The notes below the pieces were generated by a model. The model was not told where the DNA came from and searched no databases. It saw only the letters and a program-made list of their open reading frames with translations. From positions 92,347 to 156,346 of the forward strand of contig WJME01000100.1 in assembly GCA_014728115.1 (NCBI GenBank): a stretch of DNA of 64,000 nucleotides. Reading direction: 5' to 3'. This DNA comes from Candidatus Zhuqueibacterota bacterium. Lineage in GTDB: Bacteria; Zhuqueibacterota; Zhuqueibacteria; Residuimicrobiales; Oceaniaggregativiventaceae. Below are positions 56,564-64,000 of this stretch, in pieces. Position 1 is the first letter of the stretch. Each line of letters opens with the position of its first letter. The translations under genes and the position numbers were made by a program.

Positions 56564-57532
56564 TCAATCAAGGGGATTTTTAAAGTGATCAATCACAAAT
56601 TCAAGAATATCATCGAGATGGAAACGAGGCTGATAATCGATGGCAGCTTTTACTTTGGATAAATCCGGTACCCGGACGCGCATATCTTCAAACCCTTCCT
56701 CATAGGCTTTAGCGTACGGTACATATTCTATGGTTGACGAAGAACCGGTCTTTTCGATAATCTTTTGCGCCAATGACTCTATGGTGATGCCGCGATCATT
56801 GCCAACATTATAAACCTGGCCCACTGCCAAAGGCGTTGACATTAGATTTATCGCAGCCTCAACAACATCGAGCACATAAGTAAAACAGCGCACCTGCTGC
56901 CCATCGCCATAGACGGTCAAAGGATCCCCCTTTAACGCCTGCTGAATGAAACGGGGAATCACCATCCCATAACGACCGGTTTGCCGGGGTCCTACGGTAT
57001 TGAACAGACGCATGATGATGGTTTCCAGTTTTCTTTCCTTGAAATAGGCCAACGCCAGAAATTCGTCGATGGCCTTGGAACTCGAATAGCTCCATCTCGA
57101 CTTTGTCGTTGGCCCCAGGACACGATCATCATCCTCCTTAAAAGGCACGGCCTCGCTCTTGCCATAAATCTCAGAGGTAGAGGTAATCAACACTTTGCGA
57201 AGATAACGATTGGCCAGACGCAATACCACATCGGTGCCTAAAATATTGCGTTCAATGGTTTCGACTGGACTTTTGACAATCAATTCAACCCCCACTGCAG
57301 CGGCCAGATGGTAGATCACGTCACACTCGCTGACGAGCCGATCCATGACCGTCTCATTTCTTACATCTTCAACCGCCAAATGAAAATGGGGATGACTACG
57401 AATATGCTCAATATTATCCAGGCGACCGGTGGAAAGGTCATCGATGATATAAACCTCCACCCCTTTGGCTAAAAGCCGTTCAGCCAAATGAGAACCGATA
57501 AACCCTGCTCCCCCCGTGATTAATGCTTTCAT
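56564..57532 (-). CDS. NAD-dependent nucleotide-sugar epimerase/dehydratase (SDR)
   Basis: About 322 residues from ATG 57532, with GGAG eight bases upstream. An extended SDR: GGAGFIGSHLAE for NAD, IIDDLSTGRLDNI, STSEIYGKSEAVPF, and the catalytic YSSSKAIDEFLAL with Y and K. The segment TVGPRQTGRYGMVIPRF and VYGDGQQVRCFTYVLDVV resemble UDP-glucuronate decarboxylase and GalE-like enzymes. The exact sugar is not fixed. It is downstream of the WecA-like and GT4 genes in a polysaccharide cluster. Confidence 0.93.
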   Translation of the reverse strand: MKALITGGAGFIGSHLAERLLAKGVEVYIIDDLSTGRLDNIEHIRSHPHFHLAVEDVRNETVMDRLVSECDVIYHLAAAVGVELIVKSPVETIERNILGTDVVLRLANRYLRKVLITSTSEIYGKSEAVPFKEDDDRVLGPTTKSRWSYSSSKAIDEFLALAYFKERKLETIIMRLFNTVGPRQTGRYGMVIPRFIQQALKGDPLTVYGDGQQVRCFTYVLDVVEAAINLMSTPLAVGQVYNVGNDRGITIESLAQKIIEKTGSSSTIEYVPYAKAYEEGFEDMRVRVPDLSKVKAAIDYQPRFHLDDILEFVIDHFKNPLD

Positions 57533-57542
57533 ACTCGCTCCA

Positions 57543-58625
57543 CTATTTCTTGATAGCAATCAAAATGGTGATCAGTACATAAATAAGAGCTGCCTGTATC
57601 AACAGTACAATGCTTCCTGTTACACTCACATAGGGCAAAAGACTGGCCGCAATACCGACACAAAAACTAACCAAATAGATAAAAATCACGGCTTGTCGAT
57701 GACTCATGCCCAAATCCAGCAAACGGTGCGAAAAATGGCGCTTGTCTCCTTCAAAAAGAGGCCGGTTTTCCCGCCAACGTATAAACATGACCGAAAATGT
57801 ATCATAAAGAGGTATACTGAGTATTAACAGTGGCATAGCCACAGGTACAAGAGAAGGTGTCGAGGGAACTATATACGTTCCCAGAATAGTAAGGCAGGCA
57901 AACATGTATCCTAAAAAAAGACTGCCACTATCGCCCATAAAAAGTTTGGAGGGATGAAAATTATGCAATAAAAATCCGCAAGCGGCCCCTGCAAGAGCAA
58001 GCAAGATAAACACCATAAACGTTTGTCCCTGTAACAAGGCAACAATGCCAAAAATCAAGGCCGAGACCACCGACACTCCAGCCGTCAGCCCATCGAGGTT
58101 ATCGAGCAGATTAAAGCTATTGGTCACGCCGACAATCCATATTATCGAAACCAATATATCGAGCCAGTTGCCTGGCATAAAGTGGGTTCTTACCCCCAGG
58201 AGCACAACAAGAACGGTAATAAAAAACTGGGCCAAAAATTTCGGTTTATAGGTCAGCTTTTCTTTATAAATATCATCGATCAACCCCAACAAGTGGATCA
58301 AAAACCCACCTATCAGCACGGTCACAAGTATGGGCAAGACTCGCATGATACGAGGCAAAAGGGTATACACCGTTTGAAAGGTCCCTTGTACAAAACCCGT
58401 TTCGCGCAACAAGACGAGAATCACCACATCGACGACAATGGTCGCAAAAAAGGAAAAAAAGATTGCAACCCCACCCAAAAGAGGTTTTGCCTGCTGGTGC
58501 ACTTTTCTTTGGCCTGGCTTGTCTGTAACATCAAAAGCAAAGGCCAGCCGGATAAGGATGGGAACCATCATATAAGAGAGTAATAAGGCCTGTATCAATA
58601 CTGCTGCATAAATGGCATATCGCAT
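57543..58625 (-). CDS. Undecaprenyl-phosphate sugar-1-phosphate transferase (WecA/MraY-like)
   Basis: 360 residues with about ten membrane helices. This family loads UDP-HexNAc phosphate onto undecaprenyl phosphate to start O-antigen or capsule units. Motifs are LLGGVAIFFSF, LIDDIYKEKLTYKPKFLAQ, TNSFNLLDNLDGLTAGVS, FMGDSGSLFLGYM and the late KRHFSHRLLDLGMSHRQ. The lack of MraY-specific MurNAc-pentapeptide features favours WecA. It directly precedes the epimerase gene. Confidence 0.93.
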   Translation of the reverse strand: MRYAIYAAVLIQALLLSYMMVPILIRLAFAFDVTDKPGQRKVHQQAKPLLGGVAIFFSFFATIVVDVVILVLLRETGFVQGTFQTVYTLLPRIMRVLPILVTVLIGGFLIHLLGLIDDIYKEKLTYKPKFLAQFFITVLVVLLGVRTHFMPGNWLDILVSIIWIVGVTNSFNLLDNLDGLTAGVSVVSALIFGIVALLQGQTFMVFILLALAGAACGFLLHNFHPSKLFMGDSGSLFLGYMFACLTILGTYIVPSTPSLVPVAMPLLILSIPLYDTFSVMFIRWRENRPLFEGDKRHFSHRLLDLGMSHRQAVIFIYLVSFCVGIAASLLPYVSVTGSIVLLIQAALIYVLITILIAIKK

Positions 58626-58636
58626 GATTCATCTCG

Positions 58637-59845
58637 TCAAGAATGTACAATATCGATTAAAAAGGTTTCCAACTGCTTTGCCTGACTGAGCCGGGAATAA
58701 TTTAGCCTGACAAATTCTCTACCTCGCCTGCCCATCTCGCGGGCTCTATCAGGATGCGCTTTTAGCCAAAGGATTGCATCCTCCATTTGATCGCTATTTT
58801 CCGGTTCTACATACATACCGGCTTTTGCACTCTCAAGCACCGCCCGGGCTTCACCGTCGACACTCAGAATAACAGGTTTCTCACACGCCATGCAATCGAA
58901 CATTTTTGAAGGCAGGGCACCGAGAAAAAGTGGATTTTTTTTCAGAGGCACAAGACAACAGTCCGACGCAGAGAGGACCTGAGCCATATTTTCCCTGGCT
59001 ATTTGACCCATCAGTTGCAGATTATCCAGTTGTTTGTCGGCTTTGATTTTTTCAACCTTTTCCTTCATGGGCCCTTCACCTACAAAAACAAACTGTATAT
59101 CAGTAAATTTCTTAAATCGTTCAACGACTTCCAAAAGCTGCTCCATGCCCTGCGCGATACCCAGGATTCCTGCATACATGACAATGAATTTATTGTCCCA
59201 GCCGAATCGTTGTTTATGCCCAGGTATGGGTCTAAAAACGTGTGTATTGGTCCCATTCAGCACCAACATAGAGTTGTAACCCATTTGTTTCAAGTCCGAT
59301 TGTATGCCCCGGGTTACAGCGATGACTGCATCGGCGCGGGTATAATAGGTTTTTTCGAGCCATTCCGCCCATCGAATAAAGGTCATATTACCCAACTCGC
59401 CCAATTCTACAGCGGAACGCGGCCACAAATCTCTTACCTCAAAGACAAATTTGGCGGATTTCAAACGACTCTGGAGCAGACCGCTTAATCCGACAAAAAA
59501 TGGAGGACTCGTTGCATAGACAATATCAACAGAATGACGTAAAAATATTCCAGCAAATGCGCTGGCAAACATAAAAGAAATATAGAATCCCATGCGCGTT
59601 AGAAACGTCTTGTTGGGGCGTGCATAAACCCGGCAACGGACAACGTCTATGCCGTTTAGACGTTCATATTCGATCCATTTGCCCTTGTAACGAGAAGGAA
59701 TGATTCCGTGTGGATGATTGGGAAATTCGGTTAAGACCGTTACCTTGTGACCTGCATGCGCCAGATACGAAGCCATCTCGATCGCTCGAGTTTGTGTTGC
59801 GCCTACTTCAGGCGGGAAATATTGTGACAGATACAAGATGTTCAT
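58637..59845 (-). CDS. GT4-family glycosyltransferase
   Basis: 402 residues of GT-B fold. The N-terminal domain starts with MNILYLSQYFPPEVGATQ and has GHKVTVLTEFPNHP; the C-terminal donor domain has IVMYAGILGIAQGMEQ, FVFVGEGPMKEKVE and SDCCLVPLKKNPLFLGALP. The usual ExxxxxxxE reads around KMFDCMACEKPVI. It is close to WbuB-type fucosyl/N-acetyl-fucosaminyl transferases. It heads the three-gene polysaccharide unit behind the promoter at 59884-59911. Confidence 0.92.
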   Translation of the reverse strand: MNILYLSQYFPPEVGATQTRAIEMASYLAHAGHKVTVLTEFPNHPHGIIPSRYKGKWIEYERLNGIDVVRCRVYARPNKTFLTRMGFYISFMFASAFAGIFLRHSVDIVYATSPPFFVGLSGLLQSRLKSAKFVFEVRDLWPRSAVELGELGNMTFIRWAEWLEKTYYTRADAVIAVTRGIQSDLKQMGYNSMLVLNGTNTHVFRPIPGHKQRFGWDNKFIVMYAGILGIAQGMEQLLEVVERFKKFTDIQFVFVGEGPMKEKVEKIKADKQLDNLQLMGQIARENMAQVLSASDCCLVPLKKNPLFLGALPSKMFDCMACEKPVILSVDGEARAVLESAKAGMYVEPENSDQMEDAILWLKAHPDRAREMGRRGREFVRLNYSRLSQAKQLETFLIDIVHS

Positions 59846-59883
59846 TCTAAAACAATTCGAAAAAAGGGTTATCTACAATCTCA

Positions 59884-59911
59884 AATATACGCATTTTTTT
59901 TCAAAAAACAA
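59884..59911 (-). promoter_or_regulatory. Possible promoter of the polysaccharide cluster
   Basis: On the minus strand TTGTTT (59911-59906), a 16-base spacer and TATATT (59889-59884), about 40 bases before the GT4 gene start. Confidence 0.45.
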
Positions 59912-59995
59912 TATACAGATTGATAATTTAAGGAATTAATTACGCAATTCCCGGATTCAACGGTATTGAATAGAAACTCGGAGGAATTTTCAATC

Positions 59996-61435
59996 ATGCG
60001 CTGGATCGTTATCCTGTCCATTGTGTTTCTTGTCATCTGCTATTCTGTTTACATCGAACCTTTCACAGTCCATGTAGAGAATATCATGATTACAACAAGT
60101 GAAATACCACGGGATCAGTCTTTGAGACTGGTTCAGATTTCCGATCTGCACATGCGCTCGATTGGAAGGCGGGAAAAAAAAGTGATTGATAAAGTCAAAA
60201 TGCTCGACCCTGATTATGTGGTCATTACCGGTGATCTGTTCAAGACATCCAGAGATTTCGAACGACCCAAAAGTCCTGCATTCAAAAAGCAACTCGATGA
60301 CATCACTCGTTTTATCTTACAATTGCACGATCCGGAACGCATTTTTTTGGTTCGCGGTAACCATGATTTTGGTAACGACAAGGAATCCTCCAATATCCTT
60401 GTGAAGCAATTACGAGAACATTACATCAATGTCTTAACCAACAACAAGATAAAGCTACATGAAAAGTCATTCAACTGGTATCTTTTAGGCATCGATTACC
60501 CGGAATTTGTCGCCGATCAGGTCACCTTTTTCACACCTGTAAAAACCGATCATAACCATGTTCTCGAGTCCGGACAATCACTGCGCAATTCATATTCACA
60601 CTTTTTCGACATCGATCCTTCTCGATGGCACAATTATATCTTTTCTGGCCGATTGCGTTTGATGGGGCACGCAGATGCAATAGGAGTAACCTTTTACTCA
60701 CAAGCCCATCGAGGTCTGGATGAATTCTACCGCTTGCGGGTTTACAAAAATCGCCCGACCATGCATTTTGATGCACACGGTCCTCTGCTAAAAGGGGAAA
60801 ATCTCGACACCCATGTCGACCTGAAAACCGGACAATGGTATCATTTCAAAATCAGAGTGCAGACACTCGCCGACCGTACGATCATGGCGGCCAAGGTGTG
60901 GAATCATTCGATGCAGGAACCGGTTCAATGGCAAGCTACAGCCGCGGATACCAGCATCGAGCGCCTGAAAAACGGAACCATAGGGGTCTGGAGTGCAAAA
61001 TTTGGCAAACATCAGTTCGATGATATCAGAGTGACCCGAACTGACAATCATCACCTACACTTTAGCGATTTTACCCCTCCGGCACATGGCTGGGTGGATT
61101 TTAATTACGAGGTTAAAGCTCTCGATTTTCTTTGCCCGACGATCCCTGATTCTGCTTTTTCAGTACTTCTCGCTCACTCGCCCGACATTGTGCAGCATGC
61201 AAGTCGAAAAGGTATCGATCTGCAGCTATCCGGTCACACACACGGAGGACAGGTATGTTTGCCAGGCTGGGGGGCATTATTCTCGCGCACCAACCTCGAC
61301 AGAAAATACATGTCCGGACTCCACCATTACAAAGACACCCAAATCTATATCAATCGCGGTATCGGCACCGCAAATATACCGGTACGCCTCTTTTGTCCTC
61401 CTGAAATCACCCTTTTTCAAATTTCTCACCCATAG
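59996..61435 (+). CDS. Membrane-anchored metallophosphoesterase with inserted lectin-like domain
   Basis: 479 residues from ATG 59996, with GGAGG eleven bases upstream. One N-terminal membrane helix (about 3-19) anchors a calcineurin-like phosphoesterase. Metal motifs are QISDLHMRS (D50, H52), ITGDLF (D80), RGNHDFGND (121-126), LLAHSPD (H394) and LSGHTHGGQV (413-419). Between WYLLGIDYPE near 165 and the LLAHSPD block lies an insert of about 200 residues: HNYIFSGRLRLMGHADAIGV, LKTGQWYHFKIRVQTLADR, IGVWSAKFGKHQFDDIRVTR. This is a concanavalin/LamG-like jelly-roll. Lipid A or UDP-DAGn hydrolase relatives lack it. Substrate unknown; polysaccharide binding is an inference. Confidence 0.88.
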   Translation: MRWIVILSIVFLVICYSVYIEPFTVHVENIMITTSEIPRDQSLRLVQISDLHMRSIGRREKKVIDKVKMLDPDYVVITGDLFKTSRDFERPKSPAFKKQLDDITRFILQLHDPERIFLVRGNHDFGNDKESSNILVKQLREHYINVLTNNKIKLHEKSFNWYLLGIDYPEFVADQVTFFTPVKTDHNHVLESGQSLRNSYSHFFDIDPSRWHNYIFSGRLRLMGHADAIGVTFYSQAHRGLDEFYRLRVYKNRPTMHFDAHGPLLKGENLDTHVDLKTGQWYHFKIRVQTLADRTIMAAKVWNHSMQEPVQWQATAADTSIERLKNGTIGVWSAKFGKHQFDDIRVTRTDNHHLHFSDFTPPAHGWVDFNYEVKALDFLCPTIPDSAFSVLLAHSPDIVQHASRKGIDLQLSGHTHGGQVCLPGWGALFSRTNLDRKYMSGLHHYKDTQIYINRGIGTANIPVRLFCPPEITLFQISHP

Positions 61436-61493
61436 CCCCTCTACTCTGCTTTGAATTCCTGCAATTTTACCATGCCGTTGTGGCACGGTTTTG

Positions 61494-61526
61494 GTAAATA
61501 ATTTATTTAGTAAATAAATTATTTAC
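61494..61526. repeat. Perfect AT-rich palindrome
   Basis: GTAAATAATTTATTTA and TAAATAAATTATTTAC are perfect 16-base arms around a single G at 61510. It lies 59 bases past the phosphoesterase stop and 164 before the secreted-protein gene. A weak CCGT/ACGG hairpin with TTTT precedes it. It may be an operator or a terminator-like structure. Confidence 0.75.
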
Positions 61527-61689
61527 TGCGCCCAATCCCATAATTCCAGACAAGGCTATAAAAATATTAGACTTGTCAAACAAACAACTCCAACATCGAT
61601 GAGGCTAACACGGGACAAAATTTAATCAAATTGTGGATGTCTTGCCACTAGAGACATTCAACCAATCAAACTTTACAAAGGGGCGTATT

Positions 61690-63867
61690 ATGAAAAGGCG
61701 AAAAACCAAAATCAGCATCGGGCTAATGCTGATCATAACCGGTTTTCAAAGCGGAACTCTTTATGCAGATGAAAAGATCATTCCACCTGACGAATCAGCA
61801 GTTTATATCCAAACCAACGGACCACAGGATTTGGTTCAACATGGTGATTGGTGGTCAAATGAGCAATATGGCAATGATTCTCACTGGTGGAATCTTTACA
61901 TTCCATGTCAGGTAGATGATGATTTTACAATCACGTTAGAGATTTATGATCCGGAATCGTTTCATACGGGAATGGATCTCGATGAGCTCGAAGGAGCAGG
62001 GTGGGATAGCACCACATTCGTCCTCCTGACACCAGACAGCCAGACCGTGATTGCCGAGCAGGTTTTTGCTCCCTCTGCAGAAACGTCGGAAAAATGGATT
62101 CCTTTTGCCGAGTTTTCCAAGCGACAATTCGGCTGCGGAATATTTAAATTGCAAATCAGAACAGGGACAGATGATCAGAATGGATATAAACTCAAACTCG
62201 TACAGGATGACCCTGATGGAATCCCGGGCTCGGGTGATGAGCTGAATTTGGCACCGGTCAAAACGACATTTCAGCATATTGGAGCGGGCTGTGCCTTGTA
62301 TTGGTTCTATATTCCGCCAGAGGAACAGTTTGCGATCTATAATTTTGATATGGATGGCGAAATATCGATCGATTATAAAGATCCGAATGGTGTGGACATG
62401 CCAGGAACGGTTTCTGAGAATATGTCATGGAACAACGGAGATCTCGGATTTCCACCTCCCGGAGGGGATATCCTGGACAATCCGGTCCCCGGATGGTGGG
62501 AAAGCAGAGTCTGCATCGGAGATTCAAATCAGTATATTCTCTATGTGCCACAGGCCGTGTTCATTCACGAACTACCGGCTCATCCCCGTATTACCCTGAC
62601 AAAAGCAGATACACTGCAAATCGTTGATGTTTCGCAAACCTATACCTACTCATTGTCTATTGCCAACGAGGGAGACGGGCCAGCTATAGATGTGAGCGTC
62701 GTGGACACCCTGGATGCAGGGCTCGATTATGTCACCGCCAGCGGAAATGCTCAGATTACGAGCGATGGCAGCAGAACCATTGTAGAGTGGAATCTAGGTA
62801 TGCTCTATGCTTCGCAGGACACCGTCCTCACGCTCGATGTAAGGGTGAATGACCTGACCGGCACAGATATCATCAATCAAGCCTTTGTCCGTCATACAGA
62901 TGTCCTTTTCCAAAATTACAGGATTCCCTCGGAACAGGATGAAAACATCGTTCGCCAATTGAGCAGCCTTGGTGAACATATCTGGATGGACTTGGATGAA
63001 GATGGAGCAAAGAGCAGCCAGGAACAGGGTATAGAACATGTTGTGCTGCAACTCTTTAATTCGAATGGAATAGTGATCGATGAGCAGGTCAGTGATGCTC
63101 AGGGACATTATCTGTTTGCAAACCTGGTGCCGGGCAACTATACAATTGAGATCGACCCGACGAGCCTGAGTGATGACCTCGTTCTGACCACGGCCAATCT
63201 CCCCTATACGGTTGAATTAGGACCGGGTGAGAGTCATCGCACAGCCAATTTCGGGTTTACCAATGGTGAAGCATATCCCATAGAGCTCTCATCCTTTACC
63301 CTCGATGTCGTGGACAAGGGTGTTTTGCTGAAATGGCAGACACAATCAGAAACGGAAAATTTAGGATTTAAAATTTATCGTTCTGAAAGAAAAGACAATG
63401 ACTATGAGGTCATCACCCCACGCCTGATCTCAGGAGCGCTCAACAGTCAGGCTCTCCAGGCGTATGAGTATGTAGATGAAACCATAGAGTGGAACAAGAC
63501 CTATTTTTATATTCTTGCAGATGTTGATGTATATGGCCAGGAGACACGTCACGGTCCGGTTCAAATTGAAACCCTGGCCAAAACTCCTCAGGGCTATGAA
63601 CTGGAACAAAACTATCCCAACCCCTTTAATCCGGAAACAACAATTGGCTTCAGACTGCCGGAAATGGCAATGGTATATTTGGAAATATACAACATGCGTG
63701 GCCAGTTGGTTCGTCAGCTCTTGCAAAGACAAGTCTTGGCAGGTGAACACAAAGTGGTCTGGGATGGTCGTGATGATATGGGAATGGCTGTTCCCAGCGG
63801 GTCGTATATCTATCAGTTAAGAACGGAATCATTCAAGACCAGTAAAAAAATGACATTACTCAAATAA
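61690..63867 (+). CDS. Secreted multidomain protein with type IX sorting domain
   Basis: 725 residues from ATG 61690, with AAAGGGG about nine bases upstream. A signal peptide (about 1-26, ending LYA) is followed by a novel N-terminal region (to about 300), a DUF11-type repeat (ITLTKADTLQIVDVSQTYTYSLSI...), an SdrD B-like Cna_B domain (GEHIWMDLDEDGAKSSQEQ...), an FN3-like module (LLKWQTQSETENLGFKIYRS) and the sorting domain with NYPNPFNPETTIGFRLPE, VKLEIYN-like VYLEIYNMRGQ and the terminal KKMTLLK. The type A CTD implies export by a type IX system encoded elsewhere. Cell-surface adhesion is likely (inference). Confidence 0.9.
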   Translation: MKRRKTKISIGLMLIITGFQSGTLYADEKIIPPDESAVYIQTNGPQDLVQHGDWWSNEQYGNDSHWWNLYIPCQVDDDFTITLEIYDPESFHTGMDLDELEGAGWDSTTFVLLTPDSQTVIAEQVFAPSAETSEKWIPFAEFSKRQFGCGIFKLQIRTGTDDQNGYKLKLVQDDPDGIPGSGDELNLAPVKTTFQHIGAGCALYWFYIPPEEQFAIYNFDMDGEISIDYKDPNGVDMPGTVSENMSWNNGDLGFPPPGGDILDNPVPGWWESRVCIGDSNQYILYVPQAVFIHELPAHPRITLTKADTLQIVDVSQTYTYSLSIANEGDGPAIDVSVVDTLDAGLDYVTASGNAQITSDGSRTIVEWNLGMLYASQDTVLTLDVRVNDLTGTDIINQAFVRHTDVLFQNYRIPSEQDENIVRQLSSLGEHIWMDLDEDGAKSSQEQGIEHVVLQLFNSNGIVIDEQVSDAQGHYLFANLVPGNYTIEIDPTSLSDDLVLTTANLPYTVELGPGESHRTANFGFTNGEAYPIELSSFTLDVVDKGVLLKWQTQSETENLGFKIYRSERKDNDYEVITPRLISGALNSQALQAYEYVDETIEWNKTYFYILADVDVYGQETRHGPVQIETLAKTPQGYELEQNYPNPFNPETTIGFRLPEMAMVYLEIYNMRGQLVRQLLQRQVLAGEHKVVWDGRDDMGMAVPSGSYIYQLRTESFKTSKKMTLLK

Positions 63868-63888
63868 TCTGAAAAATAATCGCCCCAA

Positions 63889-63923
63889 ATGCGGAAAAAA
63901 GGCCAGTCCCCTTTTTTCCGCAT
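63889..63923. terminator. Bidirectional terminator
   Basis: ATGCGGAAAAAAGG (63889-63902) and CCTTTTTTCCGCAT (63910-63923) are perfect 14-base arms with a 7-base loop, between the convergent secreted-protein and SpoU genes. The six-T run within each arm end suits termination on both strands. Confidence 0.85.
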
Positions 63924-63924
63924 C

Positions 63925-64000
63925 TTATTTTATTGATCTTTGCAGTCGCGCCTGAAAAAAGTAGAGCGCAGCGGCGACAGAGACATTCAGAGAATCAACC
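63925..64000 (-). CDS. SpoU/TrmH-family RNA methyltransferase, C-terminus only
   Basis: Only the last 24 residues plus stop are inside the window; the rest lies beyond base 64000. They read VDSLNVSVAAALYFF and then QARLQRSIK, the SPOUT motif III knot (SLNVSVAAA) that ends 2'-O-methyltransferases acting on rRNA or tRNA. The frame is open to the window edge. The exact target cannot be told from this part. Confidence 0.8.
   Translation of the reverse strand, partial: VDSLNVSVAAALYFFQARLQRSIK

Noticed and set aside
63925..64000. Possible frameshift in the SpoU C-terminus at the poly-T run
   Set aside because: Recounting six T gives a continuous reading frame ending in QARLQRSIK and a stop.

Overview
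The window carries about 56 protein genes and two end-truncated ones, packed tightly, with no rRNA, tRNA, CRISPR array or recognisable transposase. It looks like a chromosome segment of a Gram-negative bacterium of the FCB superphylum outside Bacteroidota proper, most likely a KSB1 or Calditrichota-type lineage (inference). The reasons are: a secreted protein ending in a type IX secretion sorting domain (61690-63867), Omp85 barrels, a short primary sigma factor that lacks region 1.1, abundant Tat-exported Gfo/Idh/MocA, ThuA and NIPSNAP proteins, and promoters of the TTGACA-17-TATATT type instead of the Bacteroidota TTTG type. Several genes also have clear GGAGG ribosome binding sites.

Region 1-10.4 kb: the 3' end of uvrA, a TIM-barrel-like protein of unknown role, a cytosolic multi-PAS histidine kinase with its NarL-type response regulator, a MinD/ParA-like ATPase with unusual ends, an N-acetylglutamate kinase/synthase-like protein and rmlA.

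Region 10.6-25 kb is an accessory, envelope-oriented block: ThuA-like and NIPSNAP proteins, an M14 carboxypeptidase-like lipoprotein, a CPBP protease, ApbE, a GT39-type membrane glycosyltransferase, a discoidin-like secreted protein, three Tat-exported Gfo/Idh/MocA oxidoreductases and a HEAT-repeat protein. This suggests periplasmic sugar or glycoside metabolism.

Region 25-31.5 kb: a GT2 glycosyltransferase, an orphan sigma-54 activator, a compact Rrf2-methyltransferase-ferredoxin operon with a clear promoter and operator, and an MmgE/PrpD-family gene.

Region 31.7-40.3 kb: moxR, DUF58, an NtrY-like kinase and rmuC form one transcription unit behind a good promoter. Next come a small secreted FN3-like protein, the primary-type sigma factor, an M23 peptidase and a TPR protein.

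Region 40.6-59.8 kb is a long run of minus-strand genes. It holds housekeeping functions (IMPase, mutS2, cvpA, yqeY-like, rpsU, HIT, rsmE, enolase, FtsB-like) mixed with outer-membrane barrel genes, an RsbW-like ATPase, DUF502, and a fused prenol-kinase-like/DUF92 protein. After an AT-rich gap with DnaA-box-like sites come three polysaccharide genes (epimerase, WecA/MraY-like transferase, GT4).

Region 60-64 kb: a membrane-anchored metallophosphoesterase carrying an inserted lectin-like domain, the type IX-sorted protein, a bidirectional terminator, and the C-terminus of a SpoU-family RNA methyltransferase on the minus strand.
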